In this document: positions 10,265-22,020 of the stretch, piece by piece | Layout: each line of letters begins with the position of its first letter | Position numbering within the stretch: the first letter of the stretch is position 1 | Source: Eriocheir sinensis | Taxonomy: Eukaryota; Arthropoda; Malacostraca; Decapoda; Varunidae | DNA length: 64,000 bases | Assembly: GCF_024679095.1 (NCBI RefSeq) | Contig: NW_026111784.1 | Location: 69,501 to 133,500 of the forward strand | Direction: 5' to 3' | Position numbers and translations under genes: made by a program | The notes under the pieces: model-generated | What the model saw: only the letters and a program-made list of their open reading frames with translations | Database searches by the model: none | Told to the model about the DNA's origin: nothing

Positions 10265-13200
10265 TATGTTGCTGTGTGTGTGCCCAGCGGTGTTGTCTGT
10301 TGTTGTGTGTGTGCCCGGCGGTGGTGTTTGTTGTGTGTGTGCCCGGCGGTGTTTGTTGTTGTGTGTGTGCCCAGCGGTGGTGTTTGTTGTTGTGTATGTG
10401 TGCCCGGCGGTGGTGTCTGTTTTTGTGTGTGTGTCCCCGGCGGTGGTGTTTGTTGTTGTGTGTGTGTGCCCGGCGGTGGTGTTTGTTGTTGTGTGTGTGT
10501 GCCCGGCGGTGGTGTCTGTTGTTGTGTGTGTGCCCGGCGGTGGTGTCTGTTGTTGTGTGTGTGTGCCCGGCGGTGGTGTCTGTTGTTCTGTGTGTGTGCC
10601 CGGCGGTGGTGTCTGTTGTTCTGTGTGTGTGCCCGGCGGTGGTGTCTGTTGTTCTGTGTGTGTACCCGGCGGTGGTGTCTGTTGTTCTTTGTGTGTTCCT
10701 GGCGGTGGTGTCTGTTGTTCTGTGTGTGTGTTCGGCGGTGGTGTCTGTTGTTGTGTGGGCCTGCCCGGCGGTGGTGTCTGTTGCTGTGTGTGTTTGCCCA
10801 GCGGTGGTGTCTGTTGTTCTGTGTGTGTGCCCGGCGATGGTGTCTGTTGTTGTGTGTGTTCTTGGCGGTGGTGTCTGTTGTTGTGTGTGTGCCGTGCGGT
10901 GGTTTCTTTTGTTCTGTGTGTGTTCCGGGCGGTGGTGTCTGTTGTTGTGTGTGTGCCCGGCGGTGGTGTTTGTTGTTGTGTGTGTGTGCCCGGCGGTGGT
11001 GTCTGTTGTTGTGTGTGTGTGCCCGGCGGTGGTGCCTGTTGCTGTGTGTGCTCGGGGGTGGTGTTTGTTGTTGTGTGTGTACCCGGCGGTGTTTTTTGTT
11101 TTTGTGCGTGTGCCCGGCGGTGGTGTCTGTTGTTGTGTGTGTGTGCCCGGCGGTGGTGTCTGTTGTTGTGTGTGTGTGTGCCCGGCGGTGGTGTCTGTTG
11201 TTGTGTGTGAGTGTGCCCGGCGGTGGTGTCTGTTGTTGTGTGTGTGTGCCCGGCGGTGGTGTCTGTTGTTCTGTGTGTTCCCGGCGGTGGTGTCTGTTGT
11301 TGTAGGTGTGTGCCCGTTGGTGTCTGGTGTTGTGTGTGTGTGCCCGGCGGTGGTGTCTGTTGTTGTGTGTGTGTGCCCGGCGGTGGTGTCTGTTGTTCTG
11401 TGTGTGCCCGGCGGTGGTGTCTGTTGTTCTGTGTGTGTTCCCGGCGGTGGTGTCTGTTGTTCTGTGTGTGTGTTCGGCGGTGGTGTCTGTTGTTGTGTGT
11501 GTGTGCCCGGCGGTGGTGTCTGTTGTTGTGTGTGTGCCCGGCGGTGGTGTGTGTGGTTGTGTGTGTGCCAGGCGGTGGTGTTTGTTGTTGTGTGTGTGTG
11601 CCCGGCGGTGGTGTCTGTTGTTGTGTGTGTGCCCGGGGGTGGTGCTTGCTGTTGTGTTTGTGTGCCCGGCGGTGGTGTTTGTTGTTGTGTTGGTGTGCCC
11701 GGCGGTGGTGTTTGTTGTTGTGTGTGTGTGCCCAGCGGTGGTGTCTGTTGTTGTGTGTGTGCCCGGCGGTGGTGTCTGTTGTTGTGTGTGTGTGCTTGGC
11801 GGTGGTGTTTGTTGTTGTGTGCGCCCGGCGGTGGTGTCTGTTGTTCTGTGTGTGTACCGGCAGTGGTGTCTGTTGTGTGTGTACCCGGCGGTGGTGTCGG
11901 TTGTTGTGTGTGTGGTCCAGGCGGTGTTGTCTGTAGTTCTGTGTGTGTCCCGGCGGTGGTGTCTGTTGTTCTGTGTGTGTGCCCGGCGGTGGTGTCTGTT
12001 GTTCTGTGTGTGTGCCCGGCGGTGGTGTCTGTTGTTGTGTGTGTTCCCGGCGGTGGTGTCTGTTGTTCTGTGTGTGTGTTCGGCGGTGGTGTCTGTTGTT
12101 CTGTGTGTGTTCCCGGCGGTGGTGTCTGTTGTTGTGTGTGTGTGCCCGGCGGTGGTGTCTGTCGTTGTGAGTGTGTGGCCGGCGTAGGTGTCTGTCGTTG
12201 TGGGTGTTTGCCCGGCGGTGGTGTCTGTCGTTGTGAGTGTGTGCCCGGTGGTTGTGTCTGTTGTTGTGTGTGTGCCCTTCGGTGGTGTCTGTTGTTGTGC
12301 GTTTGTGCCCGGCGGTGGTGTCTGTGTTTGTGTGTGTGTGCTCGGCGTTGGTGTCTGTTGTTGTGTGTCTGTGCTTAGCGGTGGTGTCTGTTGTTCTGTG
12401 TGTGTGTTCGGCGGTGGTGTCTGTTGTTCTGTGTGTTCCCGGCGGTGGTGTCTGTCATGTGTGTGTGTGCCCGGCGGTGGTGTCTGTCGTTGTGTGTGTG
12501 TGGCCGGCGTTGGTGTCTGTTGTTGTGTGTGTGTGCCCGGCGGTGGTGTCTGTTGTTGTGTGTGTGTGCCCGGTGGTTGTGTCTGTTGTTGTGTGTGTGT
12601 GCCCGGCGGTGGTGTCTGTTGTTGTGCGTTTGTGCCCGGCGGTGGTGTCTGTTGTTGTGTGTGTGTGCTCGGCGGTGGTGTCTGTTGTTGTGTGTGTGTG
12701 CCCGGCGGTGGTGTCTGTTGTTGTTGTGTGTGTGTGTGCCCAGCGGAGGTGTCTGTTGCTGTGTGTGTGTGCCCAGCGGTGGTGTCTGTTGTTGTGTGTG
12801 TGTGCCCGGCGGTGGTGTCTGTTGTTGTGTGTGTGCCCGGTGATGATGTCTGTTGTTGTGTGTGTGCCCAGCGGTGGTGTTTGTTGTTGTGTGTGTGTGC
12901 CCGGCGGTGGTGTCTGTTGTTGTGTGTGTGTACCCGGCGGTGGTGTTTGTTGTTGTGTGTGTGCCCGGCGGTGGTGGCTGTTGTTGTGTGTGTGCCCGGC
13001 GGTGGTGTCTGTTGTTGTGTGTGTGTGCCCGGCGGTGGTGTCTGTTGTTGTGTGTGTGTGCTCGGCGGTGGTGTCTGTTGTTGTGTGTGTGTGTGCCCGG
13101 CGGTGGTGTTTGTTGTTGTGTGTGTGCCCGGCGGTGGTGTCTGTTGTTGTTGTGTGTGTGCCCAGCGGTGGTGTCTGTTGTGTGTGTGTGCCCGGTGATG

Positions 13201-14475
13201 GTGTCTGTTGTTGTGTGTGTGCCCAGCGGTGGTGTCTGTTGTTGTGTGTGTGTGCCCGGCGGTGGTGTTTGTTGTTGTGTGTGTGTGCCCGGCGGTGGTG
13301 TTTGTTGTTGTGTGTGTGTGCCCGGCGGTGGTGTCTGTTGTTGTGTGTGTGTGCCCGGCGGTGGTGTCTGTTGTTGTGTGTGTGCTTGGCTGTGGTGTTT
13401 GTTGTTGTGTGTGTGTGTTCTGCGGTGGTGTTTGTTGTTGTGTGTGTGCCCGGCGGTGGTGTCTGTTGTTGTGTGTGTGTGCCCGGCGGTGGTGTCTGTT
13501 GTTGTGTGTGTGCCCGGCGGTGGTGTTTGTTGTTGTGTGTTTGTGCCCGGCGGTGGTGTCTGTTGTTGTGTGTTTGTGGCCGGCGGTGGTGTTTGTTGTT
13601 GTGTGTGTGTGCCCGGCGGTGGTGTTTGTTGTTGTGTGTGTTCCTTGCTCTTGTGTGTGTGTGCTTGGCTGTGGTGTTTGTTGTTGTGTGTGTGTGTTTT
13701 GCGGTGGTGTTTGTTGTTGTGTGTTTGTGCCCGGCGGTGGTGTCTGTTGTTGTGTGTTTGTGCCCCGCGGTGGTGTTTGTTGTTGTGTGTTTGTGCCCGG
13801 CGGTGGTGTATGTTGTTGTGTGTTTGTGCCCGGCGGTGGTGTCTGTTGTTGTGTGTTTGTGGCCGGCGGTGGTGTTTGTTGTTGTGTGTGTGTGCCCGGC
13901 GGTGGTGTTTGTTGTTGTGTGTGTTCCCTGCGGTGGTGTCTGTTGTTGTGTGTGTGTGCCTGGTGGTGATGTCTGTTGTTGTGTGTGTGTGCCCGGCGGT
14001 GGTGTTTGTTGTTGTGTGTGTGTGCCCGGCGGTGGTGTTTGTTGTTGTGTGTGTGTGCTTGGCGGTGGTGTTTGTTGTTGTGTGTGTGTGCCCGGCGGTG
14101 GTGTTTGTTGTTGTGTGCGTGTGCCCGGCGGTGGTGTTTGTTGTGTGTGTGTGTGCCCGGCGGTGGTGTCTGTTGTTGTGTGTGCGTGTGCCCGGCGGTG
14201 GTGTCTGTTGTTGTGTGTGTGTGCTTGGCGGTGGTGTTTGTTGTTGTGTGTGTTCCCGGCGGTGGTGTTTGTTGTTGTGTGTGTGTGCTTGGCGGTGGTG
14301 TTTGTTGTTGTGTGTGTGTTCCCGGCGGTGGTGTTTGTTGTTGTGTGTGTGCCCGGCGGTAGTGTTTGTTGTTGTGTGTGTGTGCCCGGCGGTGGTGTTT
14401 GTTGTTGTGTGTGTGTACCCGGCGGTGGTGTTTGTTGTTGTGTGTGTGTGCCCGGCGGTGGTGTTGTTTGTGTGC

Positions 14476-17244
14476 TATAATAACTATAATAAATCTAATA
14501 TCTGCACTAATCTGGGCCTCTAGGAAGGTGAAGGTATAGGAAGGTGGGACTCTCTGGCTCAGTGCTAAGGAATCATAAGGTGTCATGTGCTGCAGAGAGG
14601 CTTGGAGGTGTTATAACTATGCCAGTAAAAGTCTGGACTGCACTAATCTGACCCTGTAGGAAGGTTGCACTCTCAAGGTTAGTTCTAGGGAATCAGAAGG
14701 TGTCATGTGCTGCGGAGAGGCTTGGAGGTGTTATAACTATGGTAGTGATAAGCTGGACTGCACAAATCTGACCCTGTAGGAAGGTGAAGGTGGAGGAAGA
14801 AGGCACTCTCAAGCTCAATGCTCGGGATTTGGAAGGTGACATGTGCTGCAGAGTGGCTTGAAGATGTTTTACCTATGTTCATGAATACTGGTCTGCACTA
14901 ATCTGACCCTTTAAGAAGATGGCATTCCCTGATTCAGTGCCAAGGAATTAAAATGTGTCAAGTGCTGCAGAGAGGTGTGAAGGTGTTATAACTATGCTAG
15001 TGAAAGGCTGGACTGCTCTACTTTGACCGTGTATGGAAGTTGCACTCTCTGGTTCAGTGCTAGGGAATCAAAAGGTGTCATGCGCTGCAAATAGACTTGG
15101 ATGTGTTATGACCATGCTAGTGATATACTGGACTTCACTAATCTGACCCTGTAGAAAGTTGGCACTCTCTGGCTCAGTGCTAGGGAATCAGAAGGTGTCA
15201 TGTGCTGCAGAGAGGCTTGGAGTTTTTATAACTATGCTACTGACAGACTTGACTGCACTAATCTGACCCTGTTGGATGGTGAATGTGTCGGAAGTTGGCA
15301 CTCGCTGGCTCAGTGCAAGGGAATCAGAAGGTGTGATGTACTGCAGAGAAGCTTTGAGGTGTTATAACCATACGAGTGAAAGCCTGGACCGCACTAATCT
15401 GACCCCGTAGGAAGGTGGCATTCTCTGTCTCAGTGCTATGGAGTCAGGTCTCATGTGTTGCAGAGAGGTTTGGAGGTGTTATAACTTTGCTAGTGAAAGG
15501 CTGAACTGCACCAATCTTACCCTGTAGGGAGGTGAAGGTGTAAGGAGGTGGCACGCTCTGGCTCAGTGCTAAGGAATCATAAGGTGTCATGTGCTGCAGA
15601 TAGGCTTGGAGGTGTTATAACTATGATAGGTAAATATTGGACTGCACTAATCTGACCCTATAGGAAGGTGGCACTCTCTGGCTCAGTGCTAAGGAGTCAG
15701 AAGGTGTCATGTGCTGCAGAGAGGCTTGGAGGTGTTATAACTATGCTAGGTAAAAGCTGGACCGCACTAATCTGACCCTGTAGGAAGGTGAAGGCTTAGG
15801 AAGGTGGCACTCTCTGGCTCTGTGCTAGGGAATCAGGTGTCATGTACTGCAGAGAGGCTTTGATGTATTATAACTATGCTAGTGAAATGTTGGACTACAC
15901 TAATCTGACCCTGTAGGAGTGTGAAGGTGTAGGAAAGTGGCATTCTCTGGCTCTGTGCTAGGGAATCATATGTCATGTGCTGCAGGGAGGCTTGGAGGTG
16001 TTATAACTATGCTAGTGTAAGGCTGGACTGCACTAATATGACCCTGTAGGAAAATGAAGGTGTAGGAAGGTGGCACTCTGTTGCTCAGTGCTAGGGAATA
16101 TATAGTGTCATGTGCTGCAGAGAGGCTTTGAGGTGTTATAACTATGCTATTGAAAGGCTTGACTGCACTAATCTGACCCTGTAGGAAGGAGAAGCTTTAG
16201 GAAGGTGGCACTCTCAGGATCAGTGCTAGGGAATCAGGAGGTGTCATGTGCTGCAGAGTGGCATGGTGGTGTTATAATTATGTCAGCGAAAGGCTGGACT
16301 ACACTAATCTGACCCTGTAGGTAGGTTAAGGTGTAGGAATGTGGCATTTTCTGTCTCAATGCTAATGAATCAGCAGGTGTCATGTGCTGCAGAGTAGCTT
16401 AGAGGTGTTATAGCTATGCTAGTGGAAGGCTGGACTGCACTAATCTGACCCTGTAGGTAGGTTAAGGTGTAGGAAGGTGGCATTTTCTGTCTCAGTGCTT
16501 GGGAATCAGAAGGTGTCATGTGCTGCAGAGTAGCTTAGAGGTGTTATAACTATGCTAGTGGAAGGCTGCACTGCATTATTCTGACCCTGTAGGAAGGTGA
16601 CATTATCTGTCTCAGTGCTAGGGAATCAGAAGGTGTCATGTGCTGCAGGGAGGCTTGGAGGTGTTACAAATATGCTAGTGAAGGCTCGACTGCATTATTC
16701 TGACCCTGTAGGAAGGTGTCACTCTCTGGCTCAGTGCTAGGGAATCAGAAGGTGTCATGTGCTGCAGAGAAGCATCGAGATGTTATAACTATGCTAGTGA
16801 AATGCTAGACTGACTAGTCTGACCCAGTAGGAAGGTGAGTTGTAGGATGGTGGCACTCTCAAGCTTTGTGCTTGGGAATTATGAGGTGTCATGCGCTGCA
16901 GAGAGCCTCATCTGGCTCTCTAGGTAGGTGGCACCCTCTGTCTCAGTTTTAGGGAATTAGAAGGTGTCTTGTGCTGCAGAGAGGCTTGGAGGTGTTATAT
17001 CCATGCTAGTGAAAGGCTGGATTGCACTAGTCTGACCCTAGAGGAAGGTGAAGGTGTAGGAAGGTGGCACTGACAAGCTCAGTGCTAGGGAATCAGAAGG
17101 TGTCATGTGCTGCAGAGAGGCGTGGAGATGTTTTAACTATACTAGTGAAAGGCTGAACTGCACTAATCTGTCCATGTGGAAAGGTGAAGATGTAGGAAGG
17201 TGGCACTCTCAAGCTCTGTGCTTGGGAATCAAAAGGTGCCATTT
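14476..17244. repeat. Satellite 2, first segment (about 120/136-bp monomers)
   Basis: Head-to-tail monomers with the landmarks GTGTCATGTGCTGCAGAGAG, GGAGGTGTTATAACTATGC, GGACTGCACTAATCTGACCC, GTAGGAAGGTG and CTCAGTGCTAGGGAATCAG. The long form is about 136 bp. The short form lacks a 16-bp stretch lying between two GGAAGGTG direct repeats. Most monomers carry CTGCAG. Divergence between monomers is moderate. The segment starts where the G/T minisatellite ends, with no unique spacer. No coding frame. Confidence 0.95.
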
Positions 17245-17374
17245 GAACATAAGAACATAAGAACATAAGAACGCAGGAGTCTGCAAGAGGCCGGTAGGCC
17301 TGTACGAGGCATGTTATAACCCTAAACTAGTGTATCAAAACTGCACTAATATCGCTGTCCATGAATTTATCTAG
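17245..17374 (-). mobile_element. 3' end of a CR1/L2-like LINE (mosaic)
   Basis: Starts with three GAACATAA steps and continues CGCAGGAGTCTGC...GAGGCCGGTAGGCCTG, the same terminus as the LINE at 38312 and related to the one at 39809. On the minus strand this is the extreme 3' end with its short TTCTTATG-like tail. The middle (about 17310-17350) reads like satellite (GTTATAAC...CTGCACTAAT) before LINE sequence returns (CTGTCCATGAATTTATCTAG), so the copy is a patchwork. Confidence 0.7.
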
Positions 17375-17492
17375 AAGGTGAAGGTGTACAAGGTGGCACT
17401 CTCAAGCTTTATGGTAGGGAATCAGAAGGAGTCATGTGCTGTAGAGAGGCTTGGGGTGTTATAAATATCTAGTGAAAGACTGGACTGTCCTA
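17375..17492. repeat. Satellite 2 monomer between two LINE pieces
   Basis: One short monomer carrying the unusual variants CTTTATGGTAGGGAATC and GGAGTCATGTGCTGTAGAG. The same variants recur at about 18025-18120 outside the LINE. It therefore looks copied from the neighbouring array into, or across, the LINE insertion. Confidence 0.75.
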
Positions 17493-17911
17493 ACCTGGTT
17501 CTGTGACCAACAAAACCTTATGAATGTCTCACTCTCTTAAGGCCTTCATTCCATTTATAAACCTCGATCATGTCTCACGCACCCTTGCCTTTCTAGAGAA
17601 TGCAAGTTTAACTGTTTGAGTCTTTCCTAATGGCAAGCTGGACTACCCTGAATCATCTTAGTCATCCCCTCTGCACCGATTCTAACATTTTGATATCCAT
17701 TCTATAGTAGGGTGACCAGAACTGCTGCATAGTCAAGATGAGGTCTAACTAATGCTAAATATAGTTTGAGGAAGGCTTCAGGGCTTTGCTTACGCTGAAA
17801 TCTAACTCAGTACCCTATTAGCTCGATTTCTAGCTTGAATGCATTGTGCCCTTGGACGGAGATCAGAGCTCACTAAGACCCCTAAATCCCTCTCGCACCC
17901 AGACCTACTTA
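17493..17911 (-). pseudogene. CR1/L2-like LINE fragment (RT C-terminal region)
   Basis: Closely matches 38943-39316: CATTTATAAACCTCGATCAT, the GAATCATCTTAGTCATC stretch and GATGAGGTCTAACTAATGC are shared. On the minus strand it covers the conserved tail of the RT polyprotein found in complete relatives. It is too decayed to code and is bounded by satellite 2 on both sides. Confidence 0.75.
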
Positions 17912-19995
17912 TTTGCTGCAGAGAGGCTTGGTGGTGTTATAACTAAACTAGTGAAAGGCAAAACTGCACTAATCTGACCCTGTAAGAAGGTGAAGGTGTA
18001 GTAAGGTGGCACTCTCAAGCTTTATGGTAGGGAATCAGAAGGAGTCATGTGCTGTAGAGAGGCTTGGGGGTGTTATAAATATGCTAGTGAAAGACTGGAC
18101 TGCACTAACCTGGCCCTGTAGGACGGTGCAGCAGTAGGAAGGTGGCACTCTCTGGCTCATTGCAAGGAAATCCGGTGTCATGACCTGCAGAGAGCATTTG
18201 AGTTGTTATAACTATGCTAATGAAAAGCTGGACTACACTCATATGGCACTGTAGGTAGGTGGCACTCTCTGGCTCAGTGCTAAGGAATCAGAAGGTGTCA
18301 TGTGCTGCAGAGAGTATTGGAGGTGTTATACCTATGCTAGTGAAAGGCTGGACTGCACAAATCTAACTCTGTAGGAAGGAGAAGGTTGAGGAAGGTGGCA
18401 CTCTCAAGCTCAGTGCTAGGGAATTAGAAGGTGTCATGTGCTGCTGAGAGGCTTGGAGGTGTTATAACTATGCTAATGAAAGGGTCGACTACACTAATCT
18501 GACCCTTTTGGAAAGTGGCACTCTCTGGCTCTGTGCTAGGGAATCAGAAGGTGTCATGTGCTGCAGAGAGGCTTGGATGTGTTATAACTATGCATGTGAA
18601 AGGATGTACAGCACTAATCTGAACCAATAGGAAGGTGGCACTCTCAAGCTCTTTGCTTGGGAATCAGAAGGTGGCATGTGCTGCAGAGAAGCTTGGAGGT
18701 GTTATAACTATGCTAGTGAAAGGATGTACAGCACTAATCTGACCCAATAGGAAGGTGGCACTCTCAAGCTCTGTGCTAGGAAATCAGAAGGTGGCATGTG
18801 CTGCAGAGAGGCTTGGAGGTGTTATAACTATGCATATGAAAGGCTGGATTGATCTAATCTAATTTGTCCCTGAAGGAAGGTGAAGGTGTAGGAAGATGGC
18901 ATTCTCTGGCTCAGTGCTAGGGAATCAGAAGGTCGTATGTGGTGCAGAGAGGCTTGGAGGTGTTTTAACTATTCTAGTGAAAGGCTCTACTCCACTAATC
19001 TGACCTTGTAGGAAGGGGGCACTTTCTGGCTCAGTGCGTAGGAATCAGAAGCTGTAATGTGCTGCATACAGGTTTGTAGGTGTTATAACTATGCTTAAGA
19101 GAGGCTGAACTGCACTAATATGACAGTGTGGGAAGGTGAAAGTGTAGGAGGGTGAAGCTCTGTGCTAACGAATCAGAAGGTGTCATGTGCTGCAGAGAGG
19201 CATGGATGTGTTATAACTATGCTAGTGAAAAGATGTACAGCACTAATCTGACCCAATAGGAAGGTGACACTCTCAAGCGCTGTGCTAAGGAATCAGAAGG
19301 TGGCATGTGCTGCAGAGAGGCTTGGCGGTGTTATTACTATGCTAGTGAAAGGCTGGGCTGCACTAATTTGACACAGTAGGAGTGTTAAGGTGTAGGAAGG
19401 TGGCTCTGGCTTGGAGCTAGGGAATCAGTTGTCATGTGCCGCATAGAGGCTTCGAGGTGTTATAACTATGCAAGTGAAAGGCTGGACTGCACTAAACTGA
19501 CCTTGTAGGAAAGTGACTCTGCAGGAAGGTGGCAATCTCGAACTCTTTGCTAGGGAGTCAGGTGTCATATGATTCAGAGAGGCATGGGGTTGTTATAACA
19601 GTACTATGCTAGTGAAAGGCTGTACTGCACTAATCTGAGCCAGTAGGAAGGTGGTACTCTCAGGCTCAGTGCTAGGGAATCAGGTGTCATGTGCTGCAGA
19701 ATGGTGTGGAGGTGTTATAACAATGCTACTGAAGGGCTGGACTGCACTAATCTGACCCTGTAGAAAGGTGAAGGCGTAGGAAGGTGGTACTCTCTGCCTT
19801 AGTGCTAGGGTGTCAGAAGGAGATATGTGCTGCAGAGTCTTGTAGGTGTTATAACTAAGCTAGTGAAAGGCTGGACTGCACTAATCTGACCCTGTAAGAA
19901 GGTAAAGGTGTAGGAATGTGGCACTCTGAAGGTCTGTGGTAGGGAATCAGAAGGTGTCATGTGCTGCAGAGCGGCTTGGAGGTGTTATAACTATT
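17912..19995. repeat. Satellite 2, second segment
   Basis: Monomers resume at GCTGCAGAGAGGC. A local subfamily with AGGATGTACAGCACTAATCT and CCAATAGGAAGG occurs at about 18600, 18720 and 19225, showing local homogenisation. The segment ends where a poly(T) run marks the poly(A) tail of the minus-strand LINE at 19996. Confidence 0.93.
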
Positions 19996-22020
19996 TTTTT
20001 TACAACAAATGAGACAGCTCAAGGGTAAAGTAAGCAATAATAAAAAAAGCCCGCTACTCGCTGCTCACAAAAAGAATACAAAGAGGTGGCCGAAAGAGGT
20101 CAATTTCGGGAGGAGAGGTTTTCAAGTCGTAGGCAGGAGGACATACATAAGAAGTAGGATTGTTCCAGAGTTTACCCGCGTGAGAGATGAAAGAGTGATT
20201 ATGCTGGTTAACTCTTGCATAAGGGGTTTGGTCAGTATAGGGATGACCATGAGTAGAAAGTCGGGTGCACCGGGGCCGCGGGATGGGGGGAGGCAAGCAG
20301 TTAGCAAGTTCAGAAGAGCAGTCAGCCTGAAAATATCGATAGAAGATAGAAAGGAAGGCAACATTGCGGCGGAAATTAAGAGGTCGAAGACTATCAGTAT
20401 GAGGAGGAGAGCTGATGAGACGAAGAGCCTTAGACTCCACTCTGTCCAAGAGAGCTGTGTGAGTAGAGCCCCAACACACATGAGATGCATACTCCATACG
20501 AGGTCGGACAATGCCACTGTATATGGATAGCATGTGTGCGGGGGAGAATAACTGGCGGAGACGATACAGAACGCCCAACTTTGAAGAAGTTGATTTAGTG
20601 AGAGACGAGATGTAAAGTTTTCAGTTAAGATTTTGAGTTGAGGATAGACCGAGGATGTTTAGTGTTGAAGATGGTGACAGCTGAGTGTTGTCGAATAATC
20701 GGGGGTAAGGGTGTGTGGAAGATTGCGTCGAGTTGATAAGTGGATAAATTGTGTTTTTGATGCATTATAGAGGCGGTGGCTGAACGGATAGCGAGACGGT
20801 CCCGCGTTTAGGAAGACACGAGTTCAATCCCCGACTGATGCCACCAAGCTGGGATTTTTCAGCGGCCGCCGACTGCTTAAAACTACCCACATGCTGTCCA
20901 GAAGACCACCTATCAACCCGGACTCCAGATTCTAGGATTAAAGATGAGCTCCGGGAGGGCAGCATGAGCCAATGCAAGATGGCGCCACTATAAACACTCG
21001 CCTGTGCCAGAACGGGCTGGGCCGACCATCAGGACCCACTGGGAAGAAGCCTTGGACCGACCATCAGGATCCGGCAGGAAGAAGCCTACCGGCGCAATAG
21101 GCCGCGACGTAAAAAAAAAAAAAAAAAAAAGTGCACAAGGTTCCTTTTACCCCACTCGGAAATGTTAGTAAGGTCTGAGGTTAAGCGTTCTGCAGCCTCC
21201 AGCTTGGAGTCATGTAATTCCTGTTAAGAGAGTTCTCTATTGAAAGAAATTGAATAATGCAGAGTGGAGTCATCAGCGTATGAGTGGATAGGACAGTTTG
21301 TTATGGAAAGAAGATCATTGAAGAATAACAGGAGGAGAGTGGGTGACAGGACAGAGCCCTGTGGAACACCAATGTTAATAAGTTCCTGAGAACAGTGACC
21401 GTCTACCACCGCAGAGATAGAACGTCCGGAAAGTAGACTAGAGATAAAGGAACAGAGAGAAGGATAGAATCCGAAAGAGGTCAGTTTAGAAAGCAAAGAC
21501 TTGTGCAAGACTCTATCGAGTGTTTTCGATATGTCTAGCGCAACATAGAAAGTTTCACCGAAACGGCTAAGAAAAGCTGACCAAGAATCAGTTAAGAGAG
21601 CAAGAAGATCGCCAGTAGAACGCCCCATGTGGAACCCATACCGGCGGTCAGATAGAAGGTTAAAAGTGGAAAGGTGCTTTTGAATCTTCCGGTTAAGGAT
21701 TGATTCAAAAGCTTTAGATAGACAGGAAAGTAAAGCTATAGGGCGGTAGTTTGAGGGATTGGAACGGTCACCCTTCCTAGGCACAGGCTGTGCGAAGGCG
21801 TACTTCCAGCTGGAAGGAAAGGTAGATGTTGATAGGCAGAGGCGAGAGAGTTTGACCAGGTACTGTTTTTACGGACAATAGGAGACATTCTATCAGGTCC
21901 ATAAGCCTTCTGAGAGTTGAGGTCAGAGAGGGCATAGAAAACATCATTCCTAAAAATCCTAATAACAGGCATAAAGGAGTAGGAGGGGGGATGAGTAAGA
22001 GGAATATGTCCAAGATCACC
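19996..22020 (-). pseudogene. Non-LTR retrotransposon (LINE A), RT region, poly(A)-tailed, 5' truncated
   Basis: Minus-strand frames read in order through an RT: NYRPIALLSCLSKAFE, a degenerate KTLDRV where KAFDRV-type motifs are usual, GVPQGSVLS and the catalytic YADD box (21269-21280). After an inserted SINE it continues to a C-terminal region ending near 20054. The minus-strand 3' end carries about eight A residues (19996-20003), the signature of target-primed reverse transcription. The endonuclease domain is absent (5' truncation near 22020). Frameshifts and the SINE disable it. The endonuclease at 61150-62003 may belong to a related element. Jockey-superfamily placement is likely but unconfirmed. 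Confidence 0.85.
20770..21130 (+). mobile_element. tRNA-derived SINE, family 1, copy 1 (near full length)
   Basis: The tRNA-like head has box A (GTGGCTGAACGG, 20776-20787) and box B (GAGTTCAATCC, 20820-20830). The body contains GGATTTTTCAGCGGCCGCCG, CTACCCACATGCTGTCC and a doubled GGCCGACCATCAGGA-type motif, ending in 20 A residues (21111-21130). Two more copies lie at 38610-38936 and 44772-44962. It sits inside LINE A and so is younger than that insertion. Pol III transcription from the A and B boxes is expected for such elements. Confidence 0.88.

Larger units (their letters stand above)
2188..14475. repeat. 12.3-kb G/T-rich minisatellite, about 33-bp unit
   Basis: A continuous array of roughly 370-390 units. 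The unit is GGCGGTGGTGTCTGTTG then TTG, a (TG)4-5 tract and CCC, with common variants CTTGGC, TTCGGC, TACCCGGC and TTCTGTG. Canonical length is 33 bp; loss or gain of TG steps gives 28-35 bp. Because 33 is 11 codons and the unit lacks stops in nearly every frame, very long open frames appear on both strands (11-residue repeats such as PAVVSVVVCVC, or THTTTDTTAGH on the minus strand, the longest over 1,500 codons). These have no start context, domain or frame consistency and should not be taken as proteins. The plus strand is almost free of A. Longer duplicated blocks show growth by unequal exchange. Confidence 0.95.

Noticed and set aside
2188..14475. CRISPR-like array
   Set aside because: Units are contiguous tandem repeats with no unique spacers, in a eukaryotic context.
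2184..14586. Very long open frames on both strands (up to about 1,550 codons) resembling Cys/Val-rich or Thr/His-rich repetitive proteins
   Set aside because: They are translations of a 33-bp repeat that lacks stops in nearly every frame; frames switch with each TG-step change, and no signal peptide, domain or codon bias supports coding.
20770..20840. Genuine tRNA gene
   Set aside because: It is the head of a three-copy SINE family with poly(A) tail; no acceptor stem is formed.
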